DNA of 64,000 bases from Blastococcus sp. TF02A-35. GTDB lineage: Bacteria; Actinomycetota; Actinomycetes; Mycobacteriales; Geodermatophilaceae. The notes below the pieces were generated by a model. It searched no databases. It was given only the letters and a program-made list of their open reading frames with translations, and was not told where the DNA came from. The stretch lies in contig NZ_SPQP01000006.1 of NCBI RefSeq assembly GCF_004571075.1, positions 62,001 to 126,000 of the forward strand, in the 5' to 3' direction. Positions 1 through 9,816 of this stretch are shown piece by piece. Both the position numbers and the translations under genes were made by a program. Within the stretch, counting starts at the first letter, position 1. The number at the start of each line of letters is the position of its first letter.

Positions 1-589
1 CGAGGTCCTCCGCGGCCATGACCACGGCCCCGACCTGCCGGGCGCGGGCCCACAGCTCCGCCGCGTCCTCGACCAGCACCCGGCGCGAGGTCAGCCGCAC
101 CGAGGCCAGGCCCCGGGTGGCGTCCAGCGGCCGGCCGGGCACGATTTCGCCCTCGCCGACCACCAGCGCGCCGCCGTCCAGGCCCAGGAAGAGCGTGGCG
201 TCGGCCGCGTCGACCGACGGCGCCGACCTCTCCACCGGACCGTCGAGGACGGCGAAGGCCGTCGACCCGTCCGCCAGCCGGGCGGCCAGCTCCGGCTCCC
301 CGGCCAGCAGCACGGCCGCTCGCGCCGCGGTCACCAGCGACGGCGCGGCGAGCACCGCGCCGCCCTGCTCCGCGACGACGGCGAGGTCGAGCAGCGGCCG
401 CCCCGAGCCGCCGGCCTGCTCCGGCACGGTGATGCCGAGGAAGCCCATGTCGGCCAGCGCCTTGCGGCCGGGCTCGAGCGCACCGCCCTCCAGGCCGGCG
501 CGTGCCGCGGCCGGCGAGGCGTTCCCGCGGAAGAAGTCGCGCGCACCGGCGGCGATGTCGCGCTGGTCGTCGTCGAGGTCGAAGTTCAC
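1..589 (-). CDS. Acyl-CoA dehydrogenase, C-terminus cut by window edge
   Basis: The translation begins VNFDLDDDQRDIAAGARDFF and continues with the all-helical N-terminal half of an FAD-dependent acyl-CoA dehydrogenase (GFLGITVPEQAGGSG is the usual start of the flavin region). About 196 residues are visible and the gene runs off the left edge. The GTG start (589-587) overlaps the TGA of the upstream dehydrogenase as GTGA, so the two are probably translated together. Such paired dehydrogenases often form heteromers in actinobacterial steroid or branched acyl-CoA oxidation; that role is inferred from the family, and the substrate cannot be read here. Confidence 0.88.
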   Translation of the reverse strand, partial: MNFDLDDDQRDIAAGARDFFRGNASPAAARAGLEGGALEPGRKALADMGFLGITVPEQAGGSGRPLLDLAVVAEQGGAVLAAPSLVTAARAAVLLAGEPELAARLADGSTAFAVLDGPVERSAPSVDAADATLFLGLDGGALVVGEGEIVPGRPLDATRGLASVRLTSRRVLVEDAAELWARARQVGAVVMAAEDL

Positions 590-1806
590 CGCTGTCCTCC
601 GGAGAAGGGCGCCGTCTTGTCCAGGCGGGGCTCCGGCGGCAGGCCGAGCACCCGTTCGCCGAGGATGTTGCGGAGCACCTGGTCGGTGCCGCCGGCGATG
701 GAGATGCCGGGGAGCCAGGACTGGGTGCGCTGCCAGCGGTCCTCGCCGTCGGCGGTGGCGGCGTAGACGGCGTCGTCGCCCAGGAGGCGCACACCGGCGT
801 CGGCCATGAGGTGCGCGGCCTCGGTGCCGGCGAGCTTGCCGGCGCTGGCCTCCGGGCCGGGGATCCCGCCCTGGCTGAGCACGGTGAGCCGTCGGTAGCC
901 GGTGTAGCGGGCACCGAGCGCGGCGACGACGGCACGGCCGACCGCCTGCCGGGCCAGCACCTGCCGCTCGGGGTCGAGCTGCGGCAGGCGGGCCTTCGCG
1001 TGCTCGGCGAACTCCTCCACCGGGGCGCCGATGGCGGTGCCCGCGCCGCCGATGGTGACCCGCTCGTTCATCAGGGTGGTGAGCGCGACGCGCCAGCCCT
1101 CACCGGGCTCCCCCAGCCGCTCGCTGTCGGGGATCCGGACGTCGTCGAAGAAGACCTCGTTGAAGTCCGACTGCCCGCCCATCTGGCGCAGCGGGCGCAC
1201 GGTGACGCCGGGGGCGTGCATGTCGACGACGAACATCGTCAGGCCGGCGTGCTTGGGCTTCTCCGGGTCGGTGCGGGTGAGCAGGATCCCGTAGTCGGAG
1301 ACGTGGGCCAGCGTCGTCCAGACCTTCTGGCCGTTGACCACCCAGTCCTCGCCGTCGCGGACGGCGGTGGTGCGCAGGGCCGCGAGGTCCGACCCCGAGG
1401 CCGGCTCGCTGAACAGCTGGCACCAGACGTCGTCGGCGCGGAGCAGCCGGGCCAGGTAGCGGTCGCGCTGGTCGGCGCTGCCGTGGGCGATGACGGTCGG
1501 GCCGCACATGCCCATGCCGATGTGGTTGATCAGCGCCGGCACGCGGAACCGCGCCAGCTCCTGCCCGACGATCGCCTGCTGCAGCAGCGTGCCGCCCTGG
1601 CCGCCGTACTCCCGCGGCCACGTCACCCCGACCAGCCCGGCGTCGTGGAGGACGCGCTGGGTGCGGCGCATCTCCGCCTCGTGCGTGCGGGCGTCCACCG
1701 CCTCCTGGCCCGGCGCCAGTCGGAGCAGCTCGTCGGCGTGCTGCTCCAGCGCGGCGCGCACCCGCGCCCGGTACTCGGCCTCGTCGGGGCTGTCGTCGAA
1801 GTCCAC
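586..1806 (-). CDS. Acyl-CoA dehydrogenase (FadE-type)
   Basis: This is a complete 406-residue acyl-CoA dehydrogenase, which would oxidise an acyl-CoA to the 2,3-enoyl-CoA using FAD. Visible motifs are WPREYGGQGG near residue 63, CQLFSEPASGSDLA near 128, NGQKVWTT, and the C-terminal GGTDQVLRNILGERVLGLP, typical of the family. It starts at GTG and its stop overlaps the start of the next dehydrogenase. Divergent to it lies a TetR regulator (1915) that may control this operon and the acyl-CoA synthetase beyond. The exact substrate class is unknown. Confidence 0.93.
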   Translation of the reverse strand: MDFDDSPDEAEYRARVRAALEQHADELLRLAPGQEAVDARTHEAEMRRTQRVLHDAGLVGVTWPREYGGQGGTLLQQAIVGQELARFRVPALINHIGMGMCGPTVIAHGSADQRDRYLARLLRADDVWCQLFSEPASGSDLAALRTTAVRDGEDWVVNGQKVWTTLAHVSDYGILLTRTDPEKPKHAGLTMFVVDMHAPGVTVRPLRQMGGQSDFNEVFFDDVRIPDSERLGEPGEGWRVALTTLMNERVTIGGAGTAIGAPVEEFAEHAKARLPQLDPERQVLARQAVGRAVVAALGARYTGYRRLTVLSQGGIPGPEASAGKLAGTEAAHLMADAGVRLLGDDAVYAATADGEDRWQRTQSWLPGISIAGGTDQVLRNILGERVLGLPPEPRLDKTAPFSGGQR

Positions 1807-1914
1807 GGGCGGCGCCTCTCGTCGGTGGGCGGGACGGCGGCAGCGTGACAGGGATCACCCCAAACGGTCAACGGTGACTGGTCGGGGTGGGGCGGTCGGC
1901 CTACGCTTCCGCGG

Positions 1915-2583
1915 GTGACCGCCGAGCCCGCGCCCCCGGACGACGTTCCCGGGGCGCCCGCGCCGGGGCCGCGCACCCGCTCCGAGCGCACCGCCGACAG
2001 CCGGCTGCTGATCCTGGAGGCCGCGGTCGCCTGCCTCGTCGAGGAGGGGGCGGCCGGCGCCTCGACGCTCGCGGTGCAGGCCCGGGCCGGGGTCTCCCGC
2101 GGGCGGCTCCTGCACCACTTCCCGTCGCGTGCCGAGCTGCTGGTGGCCGCCGCCGAGCACCTGGCGACGACCCAGCTGGACGAGGTCCGCCGGCGGTCGG
2201 CGGCGCTGATGGCCGACGAGCCGAGCGGCCGCGAGCGGGTCGACCGCGCGATCGACCTGATGTGGGCGACGTTCCAGGAGCCGCCGTTCTGGGCGGCGAT
2301 GGAGCTGTGGACCGCCGCCCGCACCGACCCGGCCCTGCGGGGGGCGCTGCGCGGCGAGGAGCGCCGGCTGCGCGCGGCCATCGCGGCCGTGGCCGACGGG
2401 ATCTGGGGCCCGGAGATCGCCGGCGCGCCGCTCTACGGCGAGCTCTGCGAGCTGCTGTTCACCAGCATGCGCGGGGTCGCGCTGGTCTACGCGTTCGAGG
2501 ACCGACCCGCGAGCACCGACCCGCACCTCGCCCTCTGGAAGCGGCTCGCCGCGCGGATGCTCACCATCGACAGTCAGGGTTGA
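1915..2583 (+). CDS. TetR-family transcriptional regulator
   Basis: This 222-residue protein has an N-terminal helix-turn-helix (ILEAAVACLVEEG..ASTLAVQARAGVSRGRLLHHF, about residues 30-70) followed by an all-helical ligand-binding domain. The GTG start at 1915 is the first in frame. It is divergent from the acyl-CoA dehydrogenase pair and sits 63 bases before a co-directional acyl-CoA synthetase. Autoregulation and acyl-CoA-responsive repression of both flanking sides is the usual arrangement for this family and is inferred. I saw no clean palindrome in the 1807-1914 gap. Confidence 0.9.
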   Translation: MTAEPAPPDDVPGAPAPGPRTRSERTADSRLLILEAAVACLVEEGAAGASTLAVQARAGVSRGRLLHHFPSRAELLVAAAEHLATTQLDEVRRRSAALMADEPSGRERVDRAIDLMWATFQEPPFWAAMELWTAARTDPALRGALRGEERRLRAAIAAVADGIWGPEIAGAPLYGELCELLFTSMRGVALVYAFEDRPASTDPHLALWKRLAARMLTIDSQG

Positions 2584-2646
2584 CCGCTCCACCTCCGCTT
2601 CGACAGCATGACGCAGGTCACACCTGCGCGAGGCCGAGGAGACGCC

Positions 2647-4242
2647 GTGACCCCACCGATCCCCACCCTCCAGGGCCGGGGCATGACCATGAGCGACATG
2701 CTGGCCCGGCACGCCCGCAAGACGCCGGACGTCGCGGCGCTGCGCTTCGACGGCGGGGGCCGCAGCTACGCCGAGCTGGACCAGCGGGTCACCCGGCTGG
2801 CCCGGGCGCTCGGGCAGCGCGGGGTGCGCACCGGCGACCGGGTGGCGGTCCTCGCCCTCAACGGCATGGAGGCCTGGGAGGCCTACCTCGCGGGCGTCCG
2901 GCTCGGCGCGGTCGTCGTCCCGGTCAACTTCCGGCTGGTCGCCGACGAGGTCGCCTACGCGCTGACCGACTCCGGTGCCGTCGCGCTGGTCGTCGACACC
3001 GCCCTGGCGCCGGTCGCCGAGAAGGCGCTCGAGCAGGCGCCGGAGGTCCGCACGGTGCTGGTCGTCGGACCGGGCTCGGTCGGCTCCTCGAGCGAGCCGT
3101 TCGAGGAGGCGCTGGCGGCGGCCGGCGACGAGCCGCTCGACATCGCCGTCGACGAGGACGAGGCGGCGTTCATCATGTACACGTCGGGGACCACCGGCCG
3201 CCCGAAGGGCGCGGTGCTCACCCACCGCAACCTGCTGATGCACTGCTTCAGCCAGGTCACGACCCTGGGCTGGGCGCCGGACGACCGGGTCGGGGCGCCG
3301 GGCGCACCGCTGTTCCACATCGCCGGGCTCGCCGGCGGGCTGCCGCCGCTGCTCCTGGGCGGGACCAACGTGATCATGAGGTCGGGCGGGTTCGACCCGG
3401 TCGAGACCCTCGACCTGATCGAGCGGGAGCGGGTCTCCAGCATCTTCCTCGTCCCGGCGATGTGGGCGGCCGTCGTGCAGGTGCCCGGCATCGGGGACCG
3501 CGACCTGTCCTGCCTGCGCCGGGTGTCCTGGGGCGCCGCGCCTGCCTCGACCACGCTGCTGCGCACGCTGATCGACACCTTCCCGCAGGCCGAGGTGGTC
3601 ACCGCCTTCGGGCAGACCGAGTGCTCCCCCGTCACCTGCCTCCTGCGCGGCGAGGACTCGGTCCGCAAGATCGGCTCGGTCGGGACGCCGATCCTCAACG
3701 TCGAGGTCCGCGTCGTCGACCCGTTCATGAACGACGTCGCGCAGGGCGAGGTCGGCGAGATCGTCTACCGCAGCCCGATGGTCATGAAGGAGTACTGGAA
3801 CAAGCCCGCGGCCACCGCGGAGGCCTTCAAAGGCGGCTGGTTCCACTCCGGCGACCTCGTGCGGCAGGACGAGGACGGCTACTTCTACGTGGTCGACCGC
3901 AAGAAGGACATGATCATCTCCGGCGGCGAGAACATCTACTGCGCCGAGGTCGAGGACGTCATCGCCGCGCACCCCAAGGTCGCCGAGGTGGCGCTGATCG
4001 GCGTCCCGGACACCCGCTACGGCGAGGCGCCGCTGGCCGTCGTCGCCCCGCGGGACGCCGCCGACCCGCCGACGTCGGAGGAGCTGGCGGCCTGGTGCCG
4101 GGAGCGGCTGGCCCGCTACAAGAACCCGCGGGAGTACTCCGTGGTCGGCGCACTCCCCCGCAACCCCAGCGGCAAGGTGCTCAAGACGTCGCTGCGCCAG
4201 GAGCACTCGGCCGGCTCGCTGGTGGCCCAGCCGGTCGTCTGA
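2647..4242 (+). CDS. Acyl-CoA synthetase (AMP-forming)
   Basis: The protein is an ANL-superfamily ligase of about 531 residues that activates a carboxylic acid through an acyl-AMP to its CoA thioester. It shows the P-loop YTSGTTGRPKG, the FGQTE motif, the hinge-region stretch YVVDRKKDMIISGGENIY, and the C-terminal catalytic lysine in NPSGKVLKT. I chose the GTG at 2647 because GAGGAG lies five bases upstream; an in-frame ATG at 2608 has no such site, and the ATG at 2683 is also possible. It is probably co-regulated with the TetR gene before it and works upstream of the dehydrogenases. Confidence 0.92.
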   Translation: MTPPIPTLQGRGMTMSDMLARHARKTPDVAALRFDGGGRSYAELDQRVTRLARALGQRGVRTGDRVAVLALNGMEAWEAYLAGVRLGAVVVPVNFRLVADEVAYALTDSGAVALVVDTALAPVAEKALEQAPEVRTVLVVGPGSVGSSSEPFEEALAAAGDEPLDIAVDEDEAAFIMYTSGTTGRPKGAVLTHRNLLMHCFSQVTTLGWAPDDRVGAPGAPLFHIAGLAGGLPPLLLGGTNVIMRSGGFDPVETLDLIERERVSSIFLVPAMWAAVVQVPGIGDRDLSCLRRVSWGAAPASTTLLRTLIDTFPQAEVVTAFGQTECSPVTCLLRGEDSVRKIGSVGTPILNVEVRVVDPFMNDVAQGEVGEIVYRSPMVMKEYWNKPAATAEAFKGGWFHSGDLVRQDEDGYFYVVDRKKDMIISGGENIYCAEVEDVIAAHPKVAEVALIGVPDTRYGEAPLAVVAPRDAADPPTSEELAAWCRERLARYKNPREYSVVGALPRNPSGKVLKTSLRQEHSAGSLVAQPVV

Positions 4243-4255
4243 GGCTCCCCGCGGG

Positions 4256-5107
4256 CTAGTCGCTCCAGACCTCCGCGACGCGGCGCACCACCTGGGCGGC
4301 CTGCGCGCGCCCGGCCCGTGCCGCCGGCTCCCGCGCGGCCGGGTCCAGCACGTTGCGGCCGATCGCGCTCCGGCTGGCCTGGTCGGGCGAGACGACGGCG
4401 ACCCGCGACACCATGCCGGTGACCTGCGCGTCGACGCTGGCCATCGGGCCCACCCCGCGCGGGATGGGGGCGAGCACGACCAGCCGGTCGTAGCCCTGCG
4501 CGAGGTCGGCGTTGGCCGCCGACCGCATCCCGCCGTCGACGTAGCGGCGGCCCTCGATGGTGACCGGCGGGTACACGCCCGGGACGGCGCAGCTGGCGGC
4601 CACCGCCTGCACCAGCGGCACCCCCGAGGTGCGGTCGAACGTGCGGAACTCGCCGGTGGCGGCGTCGACCGCGGTGATGGTCAGGTCCCGCTCCGGCCAG
4701 GACGTCGACACCAGGCGGGAGCCGATGACGTCGAGCCGCTCCTGCTCGCTCGGCGTCAGGCCCGCCTTCTCCGCGGCCAGGGCCAGGGCGCCGACCCGGC
4801 GCCGGAACTCGACGTCGCGCCCGCGGCTGGTCAGCATCGCCCAGCCGTAGCGCGCCAGGGTGCCCCGGCTGACGCGGGCCACCCTCTCCTGCTGCGGCGG
4901 CTCCAGCTGCCGGCCGTACATCTCCTCCAGGGGCGCACCGCTGGTCACCTGCGCGCCCACCACCGACCCGGCGGAGGTCCCGACGACGAGGTCCGCGCCG
5001 GTCAGGTCGACGCCGGCCTCGGCCAGACCGGCGAGGACCCCGATCTCCCAGGCGATGCCGGTGATGCCGCCGCCACCGAGGACGAGGGCGGTGCGCTGGT
5101 CGCTCAT
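4256..5107 (-). CDS. Patatin-like phospholipase
   Basis: This 283-residue protein has the patatin Ser-Asp dyad layout: the glycine-rich oxyanion loop GGGGITG near residue 11, the nucleophile elbow GTSAGS near 45, and the DGG aspartate in YVDGGMRSAAN near 180. It should hydrolyse acyl esters of phospholipids or other lipids. No signal peptide is seen, so it is probably cytoplasmic or peripheral. The ATG at 5107 is preceded by GAGG nine bases upstream; another ATG three codons earlier is possible. It converges on the acyl-CoA synthetase, with only 13 bases between the stops. Confidence 0.9.
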   Translation of the reverse strand: MSDQRTALVLGGGGITGIAWEIGVLAGLAEAGVDLTGADLVVGTSAGSVVGAQVTSGAPLEEMYGRQLEPPQQERVARVSRGTLARYGWAMLTSRGRDVEFRRRVGALALAAEKAGLTPSEQERLDVIGSRLVSTSWPERDLTITAVDAATGEFRTFDRTSGVPLVQAVAASCAVPGVYPPVTIEGRRYVDGGMRSAANADLAQGYDRLVVLAPIPRGVGPMASVDAQVTGMVSRVAVVSPDQASRSAIGRNVLDPAAREPAARAGRAQAAQVVRRVAEVWSD

Positions 5108-5209
5108 GGCGGCCATCCTCACAGACCCGTCGCCGGTGCACAGACCCTCGACAGCGCGTGTGACGTGGGCCACGCTGTGTCCCCGAGGTTCCACGACGAG
5201 AGGAAACGC

Positions 5210-6955
5210 ATGACCACCGTGCAGTCCGCCCCGGCTCCGGCAGCGGCCAGCTGGCCGCCGGGGCTCCCCCGGTCGCTGGACTACCCCAGCGTCCCGGTGG
5301 GGTCGATCCTGCGGGCAGCGGTGCGCCGATGGGGCGATCGGGAGGCGTTCATCGACCACGACGTCCCGCTGACCTTCACCGAGATGGGCGCCCGCGCGCA
5401 CGCGGTCGCGGGCTGGCTCGCCGACCACGGGGTCGGGCCGGGCGACGTCGTCGCCATGCACATCCCCAACTGCCGCCAGTACCCGCCGGTCTACTACGGG
5501 ATCCTGCTGGCCGGGGCCACCTTCTCCCCCACCAACCCGCTCCTGCCGGCCGCCGACCTGGCCGCGCAGCTCAACGACGCCGGCGTGACGGTCCTCGTCA
5601 CCTGGGACCAGGTGCTGCCCTTCGTCCGCGGCGCCCTGGCGCAGACCGGCGTGCGCACCGTCGTCGTCACCGGCGAGGCCCACATCCTCGACTTCGCCGC
5701 TCGGCTCGACGGCCTGGAGGACAGCGACGTCGACCTGTCCGAGCTGCTCGCCGGCGACCCGACCGACCGGCACCTCGACGCCGACCTCGACCCCGCCGAG
5801 ACCCTCGCCCACCTGGCCTACACCGGCGGCACGACCGGCGTCAGCAAGGGCGTGGAGCTGCCGCACCGCAACGTCGTCGTCAACGTGCTTCAGTCCGGCT
5901 GCTGGACCTCCGGGTCGCTGCCGGCCCTGGACGAGCACGGCGACGTGACCATGGAGCAGGTCGGCAGCCCGGAGGACTTCCCGACCCGGCTCGGCGAGGC
6001 GCGGATCGTGAACCTGACGCCGTGGTTCCACGCCATGGGCGCGATCGGCTATCTCAACGGCATGGTCATGGGCGGGACGACCACGATCATCCACATGCGC
6101 TTCGACCCGGTGAAGTACGTCGAGGACGCGCAGCGGTACCGGGTCACCAGCATCGGCGGCGCGCCGCCGGTCTTCGTCGCCCTGCTGCAGGTTCCCGGCT
6201 TCGCCGAGGCGGACTGGTCCAACGTGCGCGGCGTCTCCAGCGGGGCCGCACCGCTCCCGGTGTCGCTGATCGAGAGGCTGCAGCAGGTCCTGCCCAACGC
6301 GACCATCGGCGAGGGCTACGGCCTGACCGAGGTGACCATGATGGCCACCGCCAACCCCTCGTTCCGGTCGGGCACCCGCAAGGCCGGCAGCGTCGGCGTC
6401 CCGGTCTTCGACACCGAGATCACCATCCGGCCGCTCGGTGGCGGCGACCCGCTGCCCCCCGGCGAGCGCGGCGAGGTCTGCATCCGCGGCCCGCAGGTCA
6501 TGCGCGGCTACGCGCACCGGCCGGAGGCGACCGCGGAGGTCATCGACGCCGACGGGTGGTTCCACTCCGGCGACGTGGGGATCCTCGACGAGGACGGCTA
6601 CCTCTCGATCGTCGACCGCACCAAGGACATGCTGCTCTACAAGGGCTACAACGTCTTCCCGCGCGAGCTGGAGGAGATCCTGTTCGGCGTGCCCGGGGTG
6701 GCCGGCGCCGCCGTCGTGGGACGGCCCGACGAGGAGGCCGGGGAGCTTCCGATCGCCTACGTGGTGCGCAAGGACGACGACACCGGTGCGGCGCTCACCG
6801 CGGAGTCGGTCATGGCCGCCGTCAACGACAAGGTGACGCCCTACAAGCGGCTGCGCGACGTGCGGTTCATCGACGCGATCCCGGTGTCCGCGGCGGGCAA
6901 GGTGCTCAAGCGCGAGCTGGCCGCCCGCGAGCGGGAGGCCGTCGCCGGCGGCTGA
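5210..6955 (+). CDS. Long-chain fatty-acid-CoA ligase-like AMP-binding protein
   Basis: This second ANL-family ligase is 581 residues long. It has the P-loop variant YTGGTTGVSKG, GYGLTE, VDRTKDMLLYKGYNVFP and the terminal AAGKVLKRE lysine. The ATG at 5210 follows GAGAGGAAACGC, a good ribosome binding site. Compared with the ligase at 2647 it carries an extended segment (about residues 225-260) between the P-loop region and the next core motif. Role: activation of fatty or aromatic acids to CoA thioesters. A strong hairpin 16 bases after the stop ends the unit. Confidence 0.92.
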   Translation: MTTVQSAPAPAAASWPPGLPRSLDYPSVPVGSILRAAVRRWGDREAFIDHDVPLTFTEMGARAHAVAGWLADHGVGPGDVVAMHIPNCRQYPPVYYGILLAGATFSPTNPLLPAADLAAQLNDAGVTVLVTWDQVLPFVRGALAQTGVRTVVVTGEAHILDFAARLDGLEDSDVDLSELLAGDPTDRHLDADLDPAETLAHLAYTGGTTGVSKGVELPHRNVVVNVLQSGCWTSGSLPALDEHGDVTMEQVGSPEDFPTRLGEARIVNLTPWFHAMGAIGYLNGMVMGGTTTIIHMRFDPVKYVEDAQRYRVTSIGGAPPVFVALLQVPGFAEADWSNVRGVSSGAAPLPVSLIERLQQVLPNATIGEGYGLTEVTMMATANPSFRSGTRKAGSVGVPVFDTEITIRPLGGGDPLPPGERGEVCIRGPQVMRGYAHRPEATAEVIDADGWFHSGDVGILDEDGYLSIVDRTKDMLLYKGYNVFPRELEEILFGVPGVAGAAVVGRPDEEAGELPIAYVVRKDDDTGAALTAESVMAAVNDKVTPYKRLRDVRFIDAIPVSAAGKVLKRELAAREREAVAGG

Positions 6956-6970
6956 CCTCGTCCTCCGGCC

Positions 6971-7009
6971 GCGCGGCGCCGCATCCCCCGCTCGGGTGCG
7001 GCGCCGCGC
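6971..7009 (+). terminator. GC-rich terminator hairpin after acyl-CoA ligase
   Basis: A perfect 13-bp stem (6971-6983 with 6997-7009) closes a 13-base loop 15 bases after the stop of the ligase gene. There is no long T-run, as is common for high-GC actinobacterial terminators. Confidence 0.7.
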
Positions 7010-7041
7010 AGTCGGGCCCCGCGCGCTCTAGGGTCGCCGTC

Positions 7042-8088
7042 GTGGCAGAGCCCGAGAACGGTCCGGTGACCGAGCACTCCGGCGTCCGGATCGCCCACGA
7101 GGAGCCCTCGCCGATCCGGCAGGTGAGCCAGCGGCTGATCTTCGCGCTCTTCGTCTTCGTGCTGACCGTCGTCCTGGTCTACGTCGACCGCGACGGGTAC
7201 CGGGACATCGAGAGCGAGCCCGGCGGGGTCTCCCTGCTCGACGCCGCGTACTACGCGACCGTCACCCTCTCCACGACCGGGTACGGCGACATCACGCCGG
7301 TCACCGACCAGGCCCGGCTGATCAACCTCGCGATCATCACGCCGCTGCGCGTGCTGTTCCTCATCGTCCTCATCGGGACCACCCTCGAGGCGCTCACCAC
7401 GCGCTCGCGGGAGGAGTTCCGCATCCGTCGCTGGAGGTCCCGCTTGCGTCAGCACGTCATCGTGTGCGGCTACGGCACCAAGGGCCGCAGCGCCATCCGC
7501 TCGCTGCAGGCCAACGGCACGCCGTCGGAGAAGATCGTCGTCGTCGACCCGGACCCGCGGGCCATCGACGAGGCCAACTCCGTCGGGCTCACCGGCGTGG
7601 TGGGCGACGCCGGCCGCACCGAGGTGCTGCGCCGGGCCTCGGTCGAGCGGGCGCGGTCGGTGATCGTGGCGGCCAACCGCGACGACGCCTCCGTGCTCAT
7701 CACCCTCACCGTGCGCCAGCTCAACCCGAGCGTGCCGATCACGACGTCGGTGCGGGAGGAGGAGAACGCCAACCTGCTGCGCCAGTCCGGTGCCGACACC
7801 GTCATCACCACCTCGGCGACCAGCGGCCGGCTGCTCGGCCTCTCCACGGACGCCCCGCGCGTGGTCGCCGTCGTCGAGGACCTGGTCACCGGGGGCCAGG
7901 GGCTCGACCTGCACCAGCGCGTCGTCACCACCGACGAGGTGGGCCTGGGCCCGCGGCAGCTGCGCGACATCGTGCTGTCGGTGACCCGCAGCGGCCGCAC
8001 CCTGCGCTTCGACGACCCGCTCATCGGCACCCTGCAGCCGGAGGACGTGCTCGTCGTGGTGAAGGCCCACGACCCGGGCCAGCGCTAG
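7042..8088 (+). CDS. Potassium channel with RCK/TrkA-N domain
   Basis: This 348-residue protein has TM1 at about residues 32-48, the selectivity filter TTGYGD at 78-83, TM2 at about 93-113, then a Rossmann-type RCK domain starting at about 138 (HVIVCGYGTKGRSAIRSL) and a C-terminal TrkA-C-like part. It is a two-TM K+ channel subunit of the MthK/Kch type, expected to be tetrameric and gated through its cytoplasmic domain. I chose the GTG at 7042 because it gives a short N-terminus before TM1. It ends three bases from the convergent cyclase gene. Confidence 0.92.
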   Translation: MAEPENGPVTEHSGVRIAHEEPSPIRQVSQRLIFALFVFVLTVVLVYVDRDGYRDIESEPGGVSLLDAAYYATVTLSTTGYGDITPVTDQARLINLAIITPLRVLFLIVLIGTTLEALTTRSREEFRIRRWRSRLRQHVIVCGYGTKGRSAIRSLQANGTPSEKIVVVDPDPRAIDEANSVGLTGVVGDAGRTEVLRRASVERARSVIVAANRDDASVLITLTVRQLNPSVPITTSVREEENANLLRQSGADTVITTSATSGRLLGLSTDAPRVVAVVEDLVTGGQGLDLHQRVVTTDEVGLGPRQLRDIVLSVTRSGRTLRFDDPLIGTLQPEDVLVVVKAHDPGQR

Positions 8089-8091
8089 CCC

Positions 8092-9630
8092 CTACGCGCG
8101 CACCCAGGTGCGGGTGGGCTCGCCGCGGCCGCGGAGCTCGACCTCCGCGCCGGTGGCCCAGTGGTCGCGCTCGTCGCCGCCGGCGGTCTGCACGGTGGAC
8201 TCGCTCGCCATCGCCCGGCCCGGGTGGTCCTTGGCCAGCTCGGTCAGCCGCGCGGCCTCGTTCACCGGGTCGCCGATGACGGTGTACTCCAGCCGGCTGG
8301 CGGCACCCACCTGGCCGGCCCACACCCGGCCGCAGGCGACTCCCACGCCCACGTCGACCTCGCCCGCCGCCGCGACCGCGTCGCAGATCCGCCGGGCCGC
8401 CCGCAGGGCCGCGCCGGCGGGGTCGGGGTGGTCGGTGGGAGCGCCGAAGACGCACAGCGCGGCGTCGCCCTCGAACTTGTTCACCAGCCCGCCCTCGCCC
8501 TCGATGGTGTCGACGACGACCTCGAAGAAGCGGTTGAGCAGGCCGACCATCTGCTCCGGGCCGGTGCGGCGCACCAGCGAGGTGGAGCCGGCGATGTCGA
8601 CGAACAGCGCGGCCACGGTCCGCTCCTCCCCGCCGAGCGAGACGCCGGTGGCCAGGGCCTGCTGGGCGACGGTGGTGCCGACGTGCCGGCCGAAGAGGTC
8701 GCGCAGGCGCTCGCGCTCGGCCAGGCCGGCCGCCATCGAGTTGACGCCCTCCTGCAGCAGCCCGATCTCACCCGCGTCGTCCACGACGACGTCGACGTCG
8801 TAGTCGCCGGCGCCCACCCGCTGCACGGCCTCCCGCAGCTCGCGCAGCGGCTGCCCGACCGCGCGGGCGATCAGCAGCGTGGCCAGGGCCCCCACCAGCA
8901 GCGCCACCACCACCAGGAAGACGACGGCGGTCCTGCCCGGCCCCCGGGGGTTGCTGGGGTCGACGTAGAGGAGGACGACGCCGAGCATCGGCACGCCGCT
9001 GGTCAGCCCCCAGGTCAGCAGCAGGCGGATGCGGACGCCCAGGGCCAGCCGACCGACCGGCGGGTGCTCCGCCAGCGCGCGGGCGGTGACCGCCCGGGCC
9101 GCCCAGGCGACCAGGAGGTAGGTGACGCCGGCGGTGGCGACGCCGCCCAGGGCCACCGCCACCCCGATGCGCCAGCCGACCCGCGGGTCGGGGAAGACGA
9201 AGGCGGAGACCACCCCCATGAGGAGCGCGCCGGCGAACCAGACGCAGCCGGCGATGAGCGCGGTGTCCAGCGGCAGCCGGAGGGCGTGCCGCGCCTCCTC
9301 GCCGGTCGGTGGCCGGCCGGCCATGAGCCACCGGTTCGTGACCCGCTGCCGCCGGAGCCCGGCGAGGCCGCCGAGCGGGAAGGCGAGCACCAGGTAGCCG
9401 GCCGCGGTCCAGAGAACCGGGGTCCGCGCGGCCGTGCTGCTCCCGTCCTCGACGCCGATCAGCAGCAGCACCACGGTGCCGACGCCGATCATGTTGGCCA
9501 CCATCACGACGAGCACGATCAGCGGCACGGCCAGGCGGCCGCTGGGCACCCAGCCCGCCCGGTCGGTGACGCGCCGCCACAGCCCCTCCGGGGCCTCCGC
9601 GGGCGGGCCTGCGCCGTGGTCGTCGGTCAC
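8092..9630 (-). CDS. Membrane adenylate/guanylate cyclase (6TM-HAMP-class III)
   Basis: The protein has 512 residues. Six hydrophobic segments lie between about 33 and 255, a HAMP linker at about 253-305, and a class III cyclase domain from about 335. Metal-binding aspartates are visible at 345 (FVDIAGST) and 389 (FEGDA), with a likely purine-selecting lysine at 385 (NKF) and the transition-state pair in NEAAR at 457-461. This matches the mycobacterial Rv1318c-Rv1320c type of 6TM-HAMP cyclase. It should make cAMP in response to a membrane or HAMP signal; the stimulus is unknown. Confidence 0.92.
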   Translation of the reverse strand: MTDDHGAGPPAEAPEGLWRRVTDRAGWVPSGRLAVPLIVLVVMVANMIGVGTVVLLLIGVEDGSSTAARTPVLWTAAGYLVLAFPLGGLAGLRRQRVTNRWLMAGRPPTGEEARHALRLPLDTALIAGCVWFAGALLMGVVSAFVFPDPRVGWRIGVAVALGGVATAGVTYLLVAWAARAVTARALAEHPPVGRLALGVRIRLLLTWGLTSGVPMLGVVLLYVDPSNPRGPGRTAVVFLVVVALLVGALATLLIARAVGQPLRELREAVQRVGAGDYDVDVVVDDAGEIGLLQEGVNSMAAGLAERERLRDLFGRHVGTTVAQQALATGVSLGGEERTVAALFVDIAGSTSLVRRTGPEQMVGLLNRFFEVVVDTIEGEGGLVNKFEGDAALCVFGAPTDHPDPAGAALRAARRICDAVAAAGEVDVGVGVACGRVWAGQVGAASRLEYTVIGDPVNEAARLTELAKDHPGRAMASESTVQTAGGDERDHWATGAEVELRGRGEPTRTWVRA

Positions 9631-9816
9631 TGCCGGCGCAACGAGGCCCGGCGGTCCCGGGTTCCGGGGCCTCCCCCGATCGTGATCACCCTGTCATGGT
9701 GCGCGCACGCCGTCGGTGGGCGCGCACCCGGTTCCCCGCCGGGGACCCCCGACCACGTCCGGGCGGCCCGACCGCCATGATGTCGCAGGTCACAGCCCCA
9801 GGACGAGGAGACCACG

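Noticed and set aside
1855-4259. Very long ORFs of about 780 codons opposite and alongside the TetR and acyl-CoA synthetase genes
   Set aside because: They are rich in Arg, Ala, Pro and Gly with no family motifs, the usual result of high-GC third positions on the other frames.
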